A stretch of DNA of 64,000 bases from Ministeria vibrans ATCC 50519 (taxonomy: Eukaryota; Opisthokonta; Filasterea). Under the pieces are notes generated by a model that was not told where the DNA came from, made no database searches, and was given only the letters and a program-made list of their open reading frames with translations. The DNA is taken from positions 1 through 64,000 of the forward strand of contig CALSCP010001313.1 of assembly GCA_943704425.1 (NCBI GenBank). The letters are read 5' to 3'. Numbering within the stretch: position 1 is the stretch's first letter; every line of letters starts with the position of its first letter. Of the stretch, positions 10,799-21,484 are shown one piece after another. A program made the translations under genes and the position numbers.

Positions 10799-11767
10799 TT
10801 ACGTTGCATGGCGTGGGATGAGTGCCTCGAGATCACTGCGGTCGGGCACAGTGCCGTGCTGCGCCGAGTTCACCAGCGCCTGTACTTGCTGAGCATACTC
10901 ATCAGGCGCCTTCCACAGGATCGCCTTGAGGTTTTGTCCGTAGTAGTACGTGTTGAACTCTTCGCGGTAGTTTGCGTCGGGACGGTAGTACGGCTTGCCG
11001 CGATGGTTGGCGGGGTCACCACACTTGCCTGCCTTCGATCCCATGTCCGCCAAATCGTCTACATCGCTAATCATCCACGAGCCGTCATCGCGAATTGCAT
11101 AGTTTTTCGCATAGCCATCGCACAGAATGAGCTTATTGCTATTGAGAAACAAAAGTGCGTCGAGTAACAGTAGCGCCGTTTGCACCTGTGCCGGCCAGGG
11201 ATCCGGCATGCTATCCATCCAGGCGTTGTACTGGTCGGCGTGCAGTGGTCGCGTCGTTTCCAGCAGTGTTGCAAAGAGCCCTTCGCCTTCCATGCAGGAT
11301 CCAACAAAGGTATACACTCGCTTTGTCCATGCGTATTTTTGCAGTGCCTCGATCGAATGGCGAAAGAACGTCTCCTTGTAGCGTGCCTGCTTCGGGCGAG
11401 ACAAAGCAACGAGATGACCACCTGCCATTCCCACGGTGATCTTCTTCACGGACTGGCCGCCAAGATCGTACCAATCCTGAGCCTGATCGAGTTCAGCGCA
11501 ACCCAGCATTGTCTGTATTGCCAGAGGGGCCACTGCCGGTGGCTCTGGAGGGAAAAAAGAAGACGTCACGTCTGATACCGACGGTACAGGTGGTCCAGGC
11601 AATGGAGATGGAGGAGGAGGAGGAGGAGGAGGTGGAGGTGGAGGTGGAGGTGGCGATACACGTGCTGGCGGGCACACTTCACACTTGAATGAAGTCGTGT
11701 ACCACACGTTGGCAAAGGTCACCACCAGGGCGAACACAACAAAGAGTAAACCGGGTCGTCGAGACAT
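10799..11767 (-). CDS. Type II membrane protein, possible secretory-pathway kinase-like
   Basis: A 322-residue intronless frame. Residues 6-22 form a signal anchor (GLLFVVFALVVTFANVW), followed by a CEVC motif and a run of 15 prolines. The lumenal domain contains LILCDGYAKNYAIRDDGSWMISDVDDL. This spacing of D...N and then DVD recalls the catalytic loop and metal-binding Asp of atypical secretory kinases such as the FAM69/DIPK group. No glycine loop is obvious, so the kinase assignment is weak. It is convergent with the other type II membrane protein to its left, so the two may be unrelated neighbours or act in the same compartment. Confidence 0.8.
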   Translation of the reverse strand: MSRRPGLLFVVFALVVTFANVWYTTSFKCEVCPPARVSPPPPPPPPPPPPPPPSPLPGPPVPSVSDVTSSFFPPEPPAVAPLAIQTMLGCAELDQAQDWYDLGGQSVKKITVGMAGGHLVALSRPKQARYKETFFRHSIEALQKYAWTKRVYTFVGSCMEGEGLFATLLETTRPLHADQYNAWMDSMPDPWPAQVQTALLLLDALLFLNSNKLILCDGYAKNYAIRDDGSWMISDVDDLADMGSKAGKCGDPANHRGKPYYRPDANYREEFNTYYYGQNLKAILWKAPDEYAQQVQALVNSAQHGTVPDRSDLEALIPRHAT

Positions 11768-11854
11768 GCAAAAAAGATATGATTAAAAAATGATCGAATC
11801 ATCGAAAAATTCAAAATAATTATATTTTCAAAAAATATTCAGTCCGACATGCTC

Positions 11855-14226
11855 TCACAAAGCGGGGCGGTTGAACAGCTGGGGAGCGGACTTGCCGGCG
11901 TAGAATTCCAGAAGAGCGCGCGCCTTGCTCTCGACGTTGGAAGTTGAGAAACCAAAGTGGTCCATGACGGCGGAGCCCTTGCCACTGGCGCCAAAGGAGT
12001 GCATGGCAATCTGCGCATGGGAGTACTTCTCCCAGCCCATGGCAACGGCCGCCTCCACGGCAAGGGTGGGCACGCCATCGGCAAACACGCTTGTCTGGTA
12101 GTCGGCGGGCTGCTGATCAAACAGCTCCATGCAAGGCATCGACACGACACGCACGCGTACGTCGGCCATGTTCTTGGCTGCCTCGACACAAAGCGAAACC
12201 TCCGAGCCTGAAGCGACCAGCACAAGCTGCGGCTCGTCCGTTGTCGCCACGAGGGTGTAGGCGCCCTTGAAAACACCGTCGATGCTGGTACCGGCAAGGT
12301 GAGGCAGGTTTTGGCGCGAGAAGCAGAGCACGGAAGGCACGGAGGGGCTCTCGAGGGCGACGGCGTACGCGCCACTCACCTCGTTTCCGTCGCAGGGACG
12401 CAAGAGCAGCATGTTGGGCATAGCACGGACGAGAGCAAGCGACTCGATAGGCTGATGAGTGGGGCCGTCCTCGCCGAGGCCAATGGAGTCGTGGGTCATG
12501 ACGTAGAGCACACGGAAGCGCGACAGGGCCGACAAACGCATGGCACCCAGTGCATAGCCAATGAAGTTGAGGAAGGTGGCGCAGTAGGGTACAAAGGCAC
12601 CGTAGGCAGTGAGGCCGTTGCAGACGGCAGCCATGGCATGCTCACGTACCCCAAAGTGGAAGTAGCGGCCGTCGCGGGTGTTTGGCTGGAAGCTGTGCGA
12701 GCACTTGAGCCAGGTGAGCGTCGACGGGGTCAAGTCGGCACTGCCGCCGACGAGCTCGGGCATGCGTGGCGCAATCGCATTCAGCACGCCCTCCGACAGC
12801 TTGCGCGTCGCCATGGGTGCGTCCGACGGTGAGAACGTTGGCAGTGCCGCGCGCCAGTCGGACGGAAGTTCGCCTCGGAAGCGGCGTTCGAGCTCGGCAG
12901 CGTCGCTTGCATGCGCAGCCTTGTACCCTGCGAATTTGGTCTTCCACTCGTCGTGTGCCGCACGTCCTACACGTCCAAAGAAAGCACAATGAGTATATAA
13001 ATGTATTTGATTAATTGGAGAGAGAGAGGGGCAAGAAGAGCGGTTGGGTACCCTTTGCAGCGACCGTCTTGAAGGCAGCGGCGACCTCGTCGGGAATGGC
13101 AAAGGACGCACTCGCGTCCATGCCAAATTTGGTCTTGAGCTGCGCAATGTCGTCAGCCTTGAGTGGCGCACCGTGCACACCGGCGGTGTTCTCATTGAGC
13201 GACCCGTAGCCAATGATGGTCTTGACCGAGATGAACGAGGGGCGGTCCGTCACCGCCTTGGCCTCGTCGATGGCCGCGGCAATAGCCGCCAGGTCCGTGT
13301 TGCCATTGGCCACGGTGATCGTGTGCCAGCCGTAAGATGCATAGCGAGCAGCAACGTCCTCTGTAAAGCTCAGGTCGGTTGCACCGTCAATGGTAATCTT
13401 GTTGTCGTCGTACAGCACAATGAGACGCCCCAACTTGAGGTGGCCCGCCAGCGACGCCGCCTCCAGCGCCACGCCCTCCTGGTTGCAGCCATCGCCCATG
13501 ATCACAAACGTGTAGTTGTTAAACAGCTCAAAGCCGTCGCGATTGAAGGTCGCCGCAAGATGCTCTTGGGCACAGGCAAGACCAACAGCATTCGCAAAAC
13601 CTAAGTCACAAACAAACAAAGAGAAAAAAAAAAGAAGAAAAAAAAAAACGGAGCGCTCGTGTGAGATTTGTCGCATCTGGTTCGTATTGACATTCGATGG
13701 AGGAGACCTTGGCCAAGGGGACCGGTTGTCACCTCAACACCTGGGGTGTGGTGAACCTCGGGATGGCCCGGGGTGCTGCAGGAGAGGAGAGAGAAGGAAT
13801 GAAAGACAATTCGCTGGATGACTTTGGTTTTACCGGCTGCCAAGCTTGCGGAAGTTACGCAGGTCGTCGAGCGACAGGTCGTAGCCGGTGAGATGGAGCA
13901 TGGTGTACTGCAGGGCGCAGGCATGGCCATTCGACAAGACGAAACGGTCGCGATTCCACTGAAAGAAAAACGATCAATTTTATGCAACTGCAACACACAC
14001 ACACACACACACACACACATCTTGGGGTAGGGCACACTACAACACATACCCAGTGTGGGTCGGACGAGTCGTAGCGCATGGCGTGGGCCCAGAGGACGTA
14101 CGCCATGGGCGCACAGCCGATGGGCGCACCGGGATGGCCCGAGCTGGCCGCCGACGGCTGATCGGCCGAAAGGCAACGGATCGTGTCGACGCACTTGGCG
14201 CTCAACGCATCGAATTCAGTAGACAT
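11855..14226 (-). CDS. TKT: Transketolase
   Basis: Thiamine-diphosphate enzyme of the pentose phosphate pathway, moving two-carbon units between sugar phosphates. Exons 14226-14050, 13958-13834, 13775-13708, 13600-13052 and 12966-11855 give 676 residues, normal for the yeast/plant-type family. Visible motifs: SGHPGAP near the N-terminus, [17 protein letters not shown], the TPP motif GDGCNQEG...YDDN, GYGS in the middle, and [16 protein letters not shown] plus REHAM in the pyrimidine domain. There is no presequence, so it is probably cytosolic. The stop is 87 bp from the start of the neighbouring membrane-protein gene on the same strand. Confidence 0.97.
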
Positions 14227-14556
14227 TTTTTGTTTCTTCTCGCGGGACATGCAGTAATAAAAATGAATAAAATGATTAATGATTAATGGATAATAATTTC
14301 GTTTCGAAAAAGGACAAAGCTGTATTGTCAATGGAAAGGTTTTGAACTTGGACTTCATGTCGAGTGGGAGTGGGGAGTCGAGTGGGAGTGGGGGGTCGTC
14401 GAGGGTAAAGTATCGTGCTGTTGCGACGATAACTCGTACTCCTACCACCACTGCTCCTGCCACCACCATGACGCTCCTGCGTGGCCCACCTCAAACTGCG
14501 GGATACCGTACTCTCATGGAGGATATTGACAACACCGCATCGCGCGCGCAGGAGAA

Positions 14557-14841
14557 GACTGGGGAGGACATGTCGTGATGTAAAGCCCAAGACAAGACTG
14601 GGGAGGACATGTCGTGATGTAAAGCCCAAGACAAGACTGGGGAGGACATGTCGTGATGTAAAGCCCAAGACAAGACTGGGGAGGACATGTCGTGNNNNNN
14701 NAAGCCCAAGACAAGACTGGGGAGGACATGTCGTGATGTAAAGCCCAAGACAAGACTGGGGAGGACATGTCGTGATGAAAAGCCCAAGACAAGACTGGGG
14801 AGGACATGTCGCTGGGGACTTGATGTAAAGCCCAAGACAAC
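14557..14841. repeat. 39-bp minisatellite, about seven copies, with a 7-N gap
   Basis: Tandem units of 39 bp around GACTGGGGAGGACATGTC and AAAGCCCAAGACAA, first unit at 14557 and last partial unit ending near 14841. Copies are nearly identical. Seven Ns at 14695-14701 interrupt one unit, and that unit appears about 2 bp longer than the others. It lies upstream of transketolase. Because 39 is a multiple of three, every frame translates as a 13-residue repeat, but no start, splice or homology supports coding. Confidence 0.95.
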
Positions 14842-15782
14842 GATGAACGATCAAAACGTGCACATAACGCAGGATCCCTTCACTTTTGAGCGTTTGAGCA
14901 CCTCTTCTCCATCGACATGTCGCGTGGTGCCCCGATGTTGGGTTACGATGCAATCTGTTGAAGTGAGAAAAAAAAAAAAAAAAAAAGACATGTGAGATGA
15001 CTTTTGTTCAGTATGAATCCTTAAAAAATGGCAGAAACACGGAGAACAGACATCCAGATGAGAAAACTCATCGTCGATATGGGCTCTATTTTGACCGCCA
15101 ATGATCACGGGAGAAGAGAACAAGGCGGCTTCGATAAGGCCGAGGAGGGGCAGATGGGAAGAGAGCACGTTTGTCGTCGGGAGAGCTCTTACCATGCGGG
15201 AAGGGACACGCCTGTCGGTCGCGCTGCACGTGGCGATTGCCCTCACCACACAGACGGTGCAGGGAGCGCACGAGACAGGCAGGAGGAGCAGCGAGAAAGA
15301 CAGATGAGCATTCGCGTCCGTCAACGTGCTATCTGCTCATCTGTGATCTGGATCAATGACACGGCGTCGATGATAACTGTACGGTGCGGAGGTCACACGC
15401 ACTGCGAGATCAAAGAAAGACTAAAAGATTAAAGAATAAAGAGAGTAAAAATAAAATAAATAAAATAAATATTTTTCGTCGTTCCCCCGGTCGTTTCATC
15501 ACCAAACATAACCGGGACCAGAACGAACCGTAAGCAGAATCGACGAAGTCGAGAGAGACAAACCCTTTTTTTTTGGATTGCCTCTTTTTCAAAAAAAAAA
15601 AAAAAACAAAGAAAAAACCCGACCCTACCGAAGGAAGGAGAGGGTTTAGACACGCGCTATGTTCCTCAATGTTCATCGGCTGATCTGTCTCTTGTTCTTT
15701 CGCTGATTAGCCCTTTTCAAAGCGATTTTCTCAGCGGCAAGCCCAACCTTTGGTCGACGAAACATTGAGAAAGTGACACAAA
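14842..15782. other. Region without a supportable gene
   Basis: About 940 bp between the minisatellite and the zinc-finger gene. It holds an A-run near 14970, AT-rich sequence at 15430-15470 and poly-A/T at 15565-15610. Open frames exist on both strands (15028-15432 plus; 15324-14851 minus with a hydrophobic N-terminus), but I could not connect either to splice sites or a known family. A short rapidly evolving gene is possible. Part must be the promoter and leader of the zinc-finger gene. Confidence 0.5.
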
Positions 15783-16708
15783 ATGGATCTGGAACACGTT
15801 GTGCCCACCGAGTCTACATTCACTGTGGACACCTTCCTCTCTTGGCTTGAATGCGACGACGCGAATCCAAGCCAGACGCGCTGTGCGCTCTCCAGCTCAC
15901 CAGCGTCCACTCTGAGCTGCGACTCGGACGATGAATTGGCCCTTGTCGATTTCATTCCCCTGAGTCCCTCCTCGTCTCTGGACGACCTCCACGACACCAT
16001 GGCCCTCGAGCAACACGCTGCGGCCCTGGCGGCCGCCGTGGGTGTCACCACACATTGCGACAACACCACTACCACCTCCAACTTCTCCGACATTTTGAAC
16101 TTGATCGACGCTCATACGCCTTCACCACACACCGAACCCGCAGCGACCCTCTTCTCGCCCATCTCCGAAGAGTACTTTCAGAGCGTTCTTGGCTCTATCA
16201 CCAGCGGCAGCGGCAGCGAAGATGACGACGACTACGACAATGCCTCCCCCAGCAGTGTGTCGGGTGCCCCAGTCAAACACAAGGGCCCTTCGTCCTTCTC
16301 AGTGCCGTCGCCCATCCGTCAGCGCGCGCGTCATCGCCAGCAGCGACAGAAGCAGCACTCTGTGTCGCTCGACAAGCCGTTTGTCTGCGAGCACCAAGGC
16401 TGTGATAAGCGCTACGGAAAGGTAAAGATGTTTGTGTGTTTATTACTTTACTTATACTCTTGTTAACATGGGTCTGTGTGCAGCGATCACACCTGATTGC
16501 GCACATGCGGTCACACACGGGGGAACAGCCGTACGCGTGTCCGTACGTGGGCTGTGGACTGCGCTTCATGCGCTCCGACCAGCTCACACGCCACCGTCGC
16601 GCCCACTCGGGCGCCCTTCCCTTCCAGTGCCTTCACTGCGACCGTCGCTTCTCCCGCGCCGACCACCGCTCTTCCCACATCTTCCATATCCACTCTAAGC
16701 GCGATTGA
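15783..16708 (+). CDS. KLF/SP-like transcription factor with three C2H2 zinc fingers
   Basis: Predicted 287 residues from exons 15783-16421 and 16484-16708. The first 190 residues are acidic and Ser-rich, as in an activation domain. The C-terminus has three fingers: C-x4-C-x12-H-x3-H ([16 protein letters not shown] and on), a second of the same type with the TGEQPY linker, and a final C-x2-C finger ([17 protein letters not shown]). The C4, C4, C2 spacing and the C-terminal position match the KLF/SP family. The intron splits the first finger. Nuclear, sequence-specific DNA binding expected; targets unknown. Confidence 0.9.
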
Positions 16709-16804
16709 TTGTCCGATTTTTGTTTCTTTTTTGTTTTGAGGAGAATCAACACGTAAATGAAAAGAAAATGATTATAATACTACATGAATTATAAACAAAG
16801 CAGA

Positions 16805-18983
16805 TCAGGAGGTAAAGGCAAAGGCCTGATCCCAACTGGATGCACTGCTGGCAATGGAGAGATCACGAGTGGGCACATGAAACGGCATGTTAGTTGCAAG
16901 GACTGTACCGTGTGCAGGGTAGGTGTCGGACGTGTGCTCAGGAGCGATTTCAGGCTTGTGCTCAGAAGCAACTTCAGGCTTGTGCTCCGGGACAATGTCT
17001 GCCGTGTGCGTAGGGTAGGTGTCTGGCTTGTGCTCAGAGGCAGTGTCTGGATTTTGCTCAGGGATAGTGTCTGCTGTGGGCTCAAGTGCAGTGTATGTCG
17101 TGTGCTCTGTCATACCCTCGCTTGGCTCACTTGGCCCTGTGATGGCACGCAAAGCTTCATCGAGAGCACGTCGGCGGGCTTCGGCAATGGCGTCAACACG
17201 ATAGATGTAGGGCTCGTTGGGATTGGCACACTCAGCCAGACACCCACACACATGGTCGTGGCAGCCTATGCCGTCGCGAAAGCACTCGCACGTCTCCGCA
17301 CGACACTCCATCCGCCGCCCCTTTGCATCACGTTCTTCCTTGCACGAACACCCGCACTCTAGTCGATCTCGTCGGAGGTGCTCCAGTTCCATTTCTAGAC
17401 GCGAAGATTGCACAGCACAACGTCTAATTGTTTAGAACAAAAAAATCGGCCTTGAATATGGCACGTACTCTCCCACTTGCGAGCTTCGTTGACGTTGGCC
17501 ACACTGCTAGGTTGTGTTGCAGAGACAGAGCGTCGCAGCAGACGCCGTCGAGCATCCTCAGACAACTACGTATGCACACAAAATGTCAAAAAAAAAAATA
17601 ACAAACAAATAAAGAGGAAACTGTGCAATCTATACGAACCTTGACGGGCTTTCCCGGACGGAGGTCTGTTTCGCGCTGATACTCGTCAATCGAGGCATAC
17701 ACATGACATGTCTTGGTGGTCCACTGACGCTGCCAGCCCAGCCCGAGGACACTCGCGCCCGCAGAAGGAACTCCAAGCGAGCCCTACCGCGCGTGTGGAT
17801 ACGCGAGATGGGTAGATAAATAGATAGATAGATAATATATAGATAGATAGATAGAGAGAGAGAGAGAAAGAGAGAAAGAGAGGGAGAGAGAATGAGAGAG
17901 GCAGAGGCAGAGACAGAGACAGAGACAGAGACAGGAAGGAGAAAAAAACAAAGTAATAGATAGAGAGAGAGTGAGTGTGAGAGTGTGTGTGTGTGAGTGA
18001 GTGTTCAAAGTGCTTCAAGTGCTTCGGGTGTGAAGTGTGTATGTATATATGTGTGTTATACCGATGGCTCACGAGGATAGAGTCGCTCTTCCACTTGCGA
18101 AAACGCAACGTGCTGAAGAAGAGCGTAAGCAAAATGAACATAAAAAAGACGAATGCTATGAGAGATACCTTCGAGGGGTGCTGCATGGCAGGTTCGCTTG
18201 AGCAGCGCAGGATAGAGGGAGGAGTAGCATTGGGGAGGGACGGGCTGGCAGCCGTGACCACGACCGTAGAAGCTGAGGATGCAAGAGAATCCTCGTCGGC
18301 GCTGGCGGTGGCTGTGGGCGGGGTCTCAGTGGGTGTCGGCAGAAGAAAATGAACATCACTGGTGATTTGAGTGCGACGGATAGCAGGCACAGCAGATGGA
18401 GCAGGAGCAAAAGGAGCAAAGGTATCCATGTGGACGTGAGAGGCAGGAGCGGACGGCGCAGGGGACGGTCGTGCACGCACAGCAGATGCCTTTTTGCGTG
18501 CCCGAGGAGGCGGACTGGAAGGTGGGCGGCGTACATGTACACGCGCTCGTGATGGCGCACGCACTGCCCTGCTGGGCTGATAGTCGCTGTCGTCAGCTGC
18601 AATCGCCACACTATTGTCACTCTGCTCCCCTTCCGACAATGTTCCGGACACCACATAGTCCGATGAGATCTACAAGGCGGAGGAAGTAAGTAACAAAAAT
18701 GAGAAGGAAAAAAAAAAGAGTAGGTGAGAGAGACACAAAAACACAAAAAAAGAAAAAGTATATAGGTAGGTTTTCAGTTGATACGTTTCGAGGTAGTCTG
18801 CGACGAGAGGGAGCGGCAGAACGAACTTGGTCAGGCACGACAAGGGCAGAAGATGATGAGGTAGTCGAATGCTAAGTAAGACAGACGGGCAGAGAATTAG
18901 AGACAGAAAGAAAGAAAGGCGGAAGTAAGAAACAAACAGAGAGGAAGGTGGATAAGCGACAGTGAAAAGAAAAAACAAAGTAG

Positions 18984-19076
<93 letters not shown>

Positions 19077-20871
19077 GGAGAAAGAAACGAAGTGATAGAG
19101 AGAGAAACAGAGAGAAACAAAGTGATAGAGAGAGAGAGAAAGAGAGAGAGAGAAAGAAAAGAGAAACAAAGTGATAGAGAGAGAAGGGAGTAAGAAACAA
19201 AGTGATAGAGAGAGAGAAAGAGAGAAAGAGAGAGAGAGAGTGTGTGTGTGTGTGTCTGTTTGTGTGAGGTGCATGATTAAAGCAATAAACAAGAGCGCTT
19301 ACGAGTCGTCTGGAGCGACCACTGGGCGGAAGAGAAATGTCGGTGACGGAGGGCTGAGATTCGGGCATGGGACGACGGGAGATGATCGAGTCGGGCTGGA
19401 GAGTGAAACGAGTGAGTGTAAAGAGACCTGGGTGAAATTGTTGCGTGCGTGGGAAAAGGGTACGTTGGTAGAACGGGGACGTCGAGTAGCGGGAAGCTGA
19501 GAAGCAAGGTGCTGCAAGTGATGAAGGAACAGTGAGACAATGAGAAGAAGACATAAATAGACGGGGAGGAGAGTCACATACCATGGAACGGGTGCGAGGC
19601 GACGGGGGCTCGGCAGACACCTACGGGAAAATAGGATGATCAACAACAACGGGTGGCAATGGTACATGCGTACTGTTGAACGACGGCGCGACGGCGGTGA
19701 GGAAGGCGGGGGCGACGGAGCAGTCTACAGAAATCGAAAAATAAATAGGGGAAAGAGAGTGAAAAATTTGGGAGTACGGGGACGAGCGAGCGAGAACGGG
19801 CGATGGGTGACAGAGGGCCGGGAGAGGCACGCGAACGGGAGCGTGTGACCGGAGACTGGGGCATGTTCATGGGGCGCTTGGCGTCACGTTCGGGCGACGC
19901 CGGTTCACTACAACTCATGCCGATCTATAGAGAACGGGAGCGTTTCAACATACACCGAGTTAGCAAAAGAAGAAAACACAACGATACCACATCGTTGGAA
20001 ACATTGACTTTCACAGGCAACACCTATTCAAGAGAGCACGAACAAAATCAATGGAACATGTAAAAAAAATTATGCCCAGAAAGATTACGTCCATGGGAAC
20101 GGGCGACTCGCTCCGCCTGGTGTCGACCCCTTCCATGGGCTCTGCAGTACTCGAAGATTCCTCTCGGGCCAGCCGCTCACGCTCATTCGCCATTTTCAGC
20201 TCAGCCTGTGTGAATAATGTGCAATGATGGGTGAAAGCCTGTTTGTTTCAAAATGTTGCGTGGTGAATGCAATACGTTGAATCTTCGCGTCCTGGGCGAC
20301 TGCGGCACCAGCTCGGAGCCCTACAGAATAATAGAGAGAATGTCGAGATTGTTTAAGCCATAGGGAAGGCAAAGGGCGCTTGAAAAGACGTACATGGCGT
20401 GGTCGTTTCGGGGGCGATGGGTCAGTCTGCATTGCATGGTCGACGCACAAACAATGCAAAGCGCAAACCGAAGTTGATGTACATACGGTCTACACGCTCT
20501 ACCAGTCTTACCTCCACCTCGGACACATTGACCGACAACATTGTGTGCCTATTTTCCTCCGGTAAAGCCCGTTTGGGCGACTACTCCGTACACAAGAACA
20601 AGAAAAAAAAAAAAAAAAGGAAAATTCAAACGCAAAGAGTAAGTCAAGTGGAGTGCCACAACGGACGACACAATGCTCGAGGCCGCCTCAAATGCATGCT
20701 TACATTGGATTGGTCAGCCGGCGGCGGGAAGGCGGGCCCAGGCAGCGGCTTGGGACAGGGCACGGCGTCTGAGCTGCGAAAGAGTGTCGTTCGTGTCGCG
20801 CCGACCTTGTTGCACCGCAACGGCACCACGGGCGACGTCAACGTGGGCGAGTCGAAAGCGAAGGGGTCCAT
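16805..20871 (-). CDS. Cysteine/serine-rich nuclear protein (CSRNP/AXUD1-like)
   Basis: Sixteen small exons, all phase-consistent, give about 759 residues (20871-20704, 20580-20512, 20426-20394, 20320-20276, 20205-20089, 19924-19778, 19724-19674, 19620-19582, 19511-19464, 19395-19303, 18871-18785, 18669-18169, 18112-18062, 17783-17640, 17565-17469, 17394-16805). The long N-terminal region is Ser/Pro/Arg-rich. The conserved core has HVAFSQVEERLYPREPS, GSLGVPSAG and a Cys-rich block (CGCSC, CRAETCECFRDGIGC, VCGCLAECANP). This order matches animal CSRNP proteins, nuclear DNA-binding factors. The tail holds degenerate 10-residue PEHKPE/DTYP repeats. Exact ends of the smallest exons are the least certain part. 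Confidence 0.8.
18960..19250. repeat. (GA)n and AAACAAAGTGATAGAG microsatellite in CSRNP intron
   Basis: About 80 bp of pure GA dinucleotides followed by several GAAACAAAGTGATAGAGAGAG units and a short GT run, inside a CSRNP intron. It is the same dispersed family as at the left edge and in the same orientation. Confidence 0.92.
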
Positions 20872-20924
20872 TCGTACAGACCAACGGCGAAGGATCAATA
20901 ATAATTAATAGTTTAACAGTCAAC

Positions 20925-20931
20925 TGAGTCA
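20925..20931 (+). promoter_or_regulatory. TGAGTCA element in CSRNP/ANAPC13 divergent promoter
   Basis: TGAGTCA (AP-1/GCN4-type core) lies in the 188 bp between the divergent starts at 20871 and 21060, close to further AGTCA repeats and a TGACTGACTGACT run near 21010. The function is inferred from motif identity and location only. Confidence 0.4.
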
Positions 20932-21059
20932 AGTCAGTGAAGTCACATCATTCGAACTGGCGATCATCTATCAAGTTATGTTATCGACTATGAGACCTGA
21001 GTCTCTGACTGACTGACTCTCACTTCTTTCTTTCCTTATTTTGCTACTTCTTTCAGCCA

Positions 21060-21398
21060 ATGTCGGAAGCGTGGCCCACCAACGTGCATCAGGAAGGGCG
21101 TCTTCTGGACGTGGTCACTGACGAGTGGCGACGCGAAAAACTCCCAAAGGACAGTACGACTTTTCAAACTCTAAATTGTCTCTCATTCCGCTTCTCTGTG
21201 CGGCTATTAGACATTGCGCTGAAGGAGGAGCACATTATTCCTGTTGCCGACGATAACATGGATGCGTCTCGTACGTAATCCTCTCAAATGGAACAACGCT
21301 TTGCGTTTCAAACGATTATTGTGTCTTTAGAACTTGAACCAGCGAAACAAGAGAAATTGTGGAAGGACTACCAGCTGAGTCTGCTTCTGCGACTGTAG
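21060..21398 (+). CDS. ANAPC13: Anaphase-promoting complex subunit 13
   Basis: Small structural subunit that stabilises the TPR lobe of the APC/C ubiquitin ligase. Exons 21060-21153, 21211-21270 and 21331-21398 give 73 residues, about the normal size. The conserved N-terminal block is GRLLDVVTDEWRREKLP, and the second is EEHIIPVADDN; both match APC13. It was invisible as one frame because the exons are 60-94 bp. The stop lies 86 bp from that of the convergent SKA1 gene. Confidence 0.85.
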
Positions 21399-21484
21399 CG
21401 TACGGCAGTGCGCCCTGTTCTATGTACAGTGTTTTGTATTTTCACAATCTCCTCATTCTGAGTCGGTCAGTCACACAATCCGCT

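Noticed and set aside
14557-14841. CRISPR-like array
   Set aside because: Units are directly tandem with no spacers, and the genome is eukaryotic.
14491-14953. 13-residue repeat protein across the 39-bp minisatellite
   Set aside because: Frames are open on both strands only because 39 is divisible by three; no start context, splice support or conservation.
15028-15432. 134-residue plus-strand frame and overlapping 157-residue minus-strand frame
   Set aside because: Neither has recognisable domains or consistent splice partners; both strands being open suggests chance.
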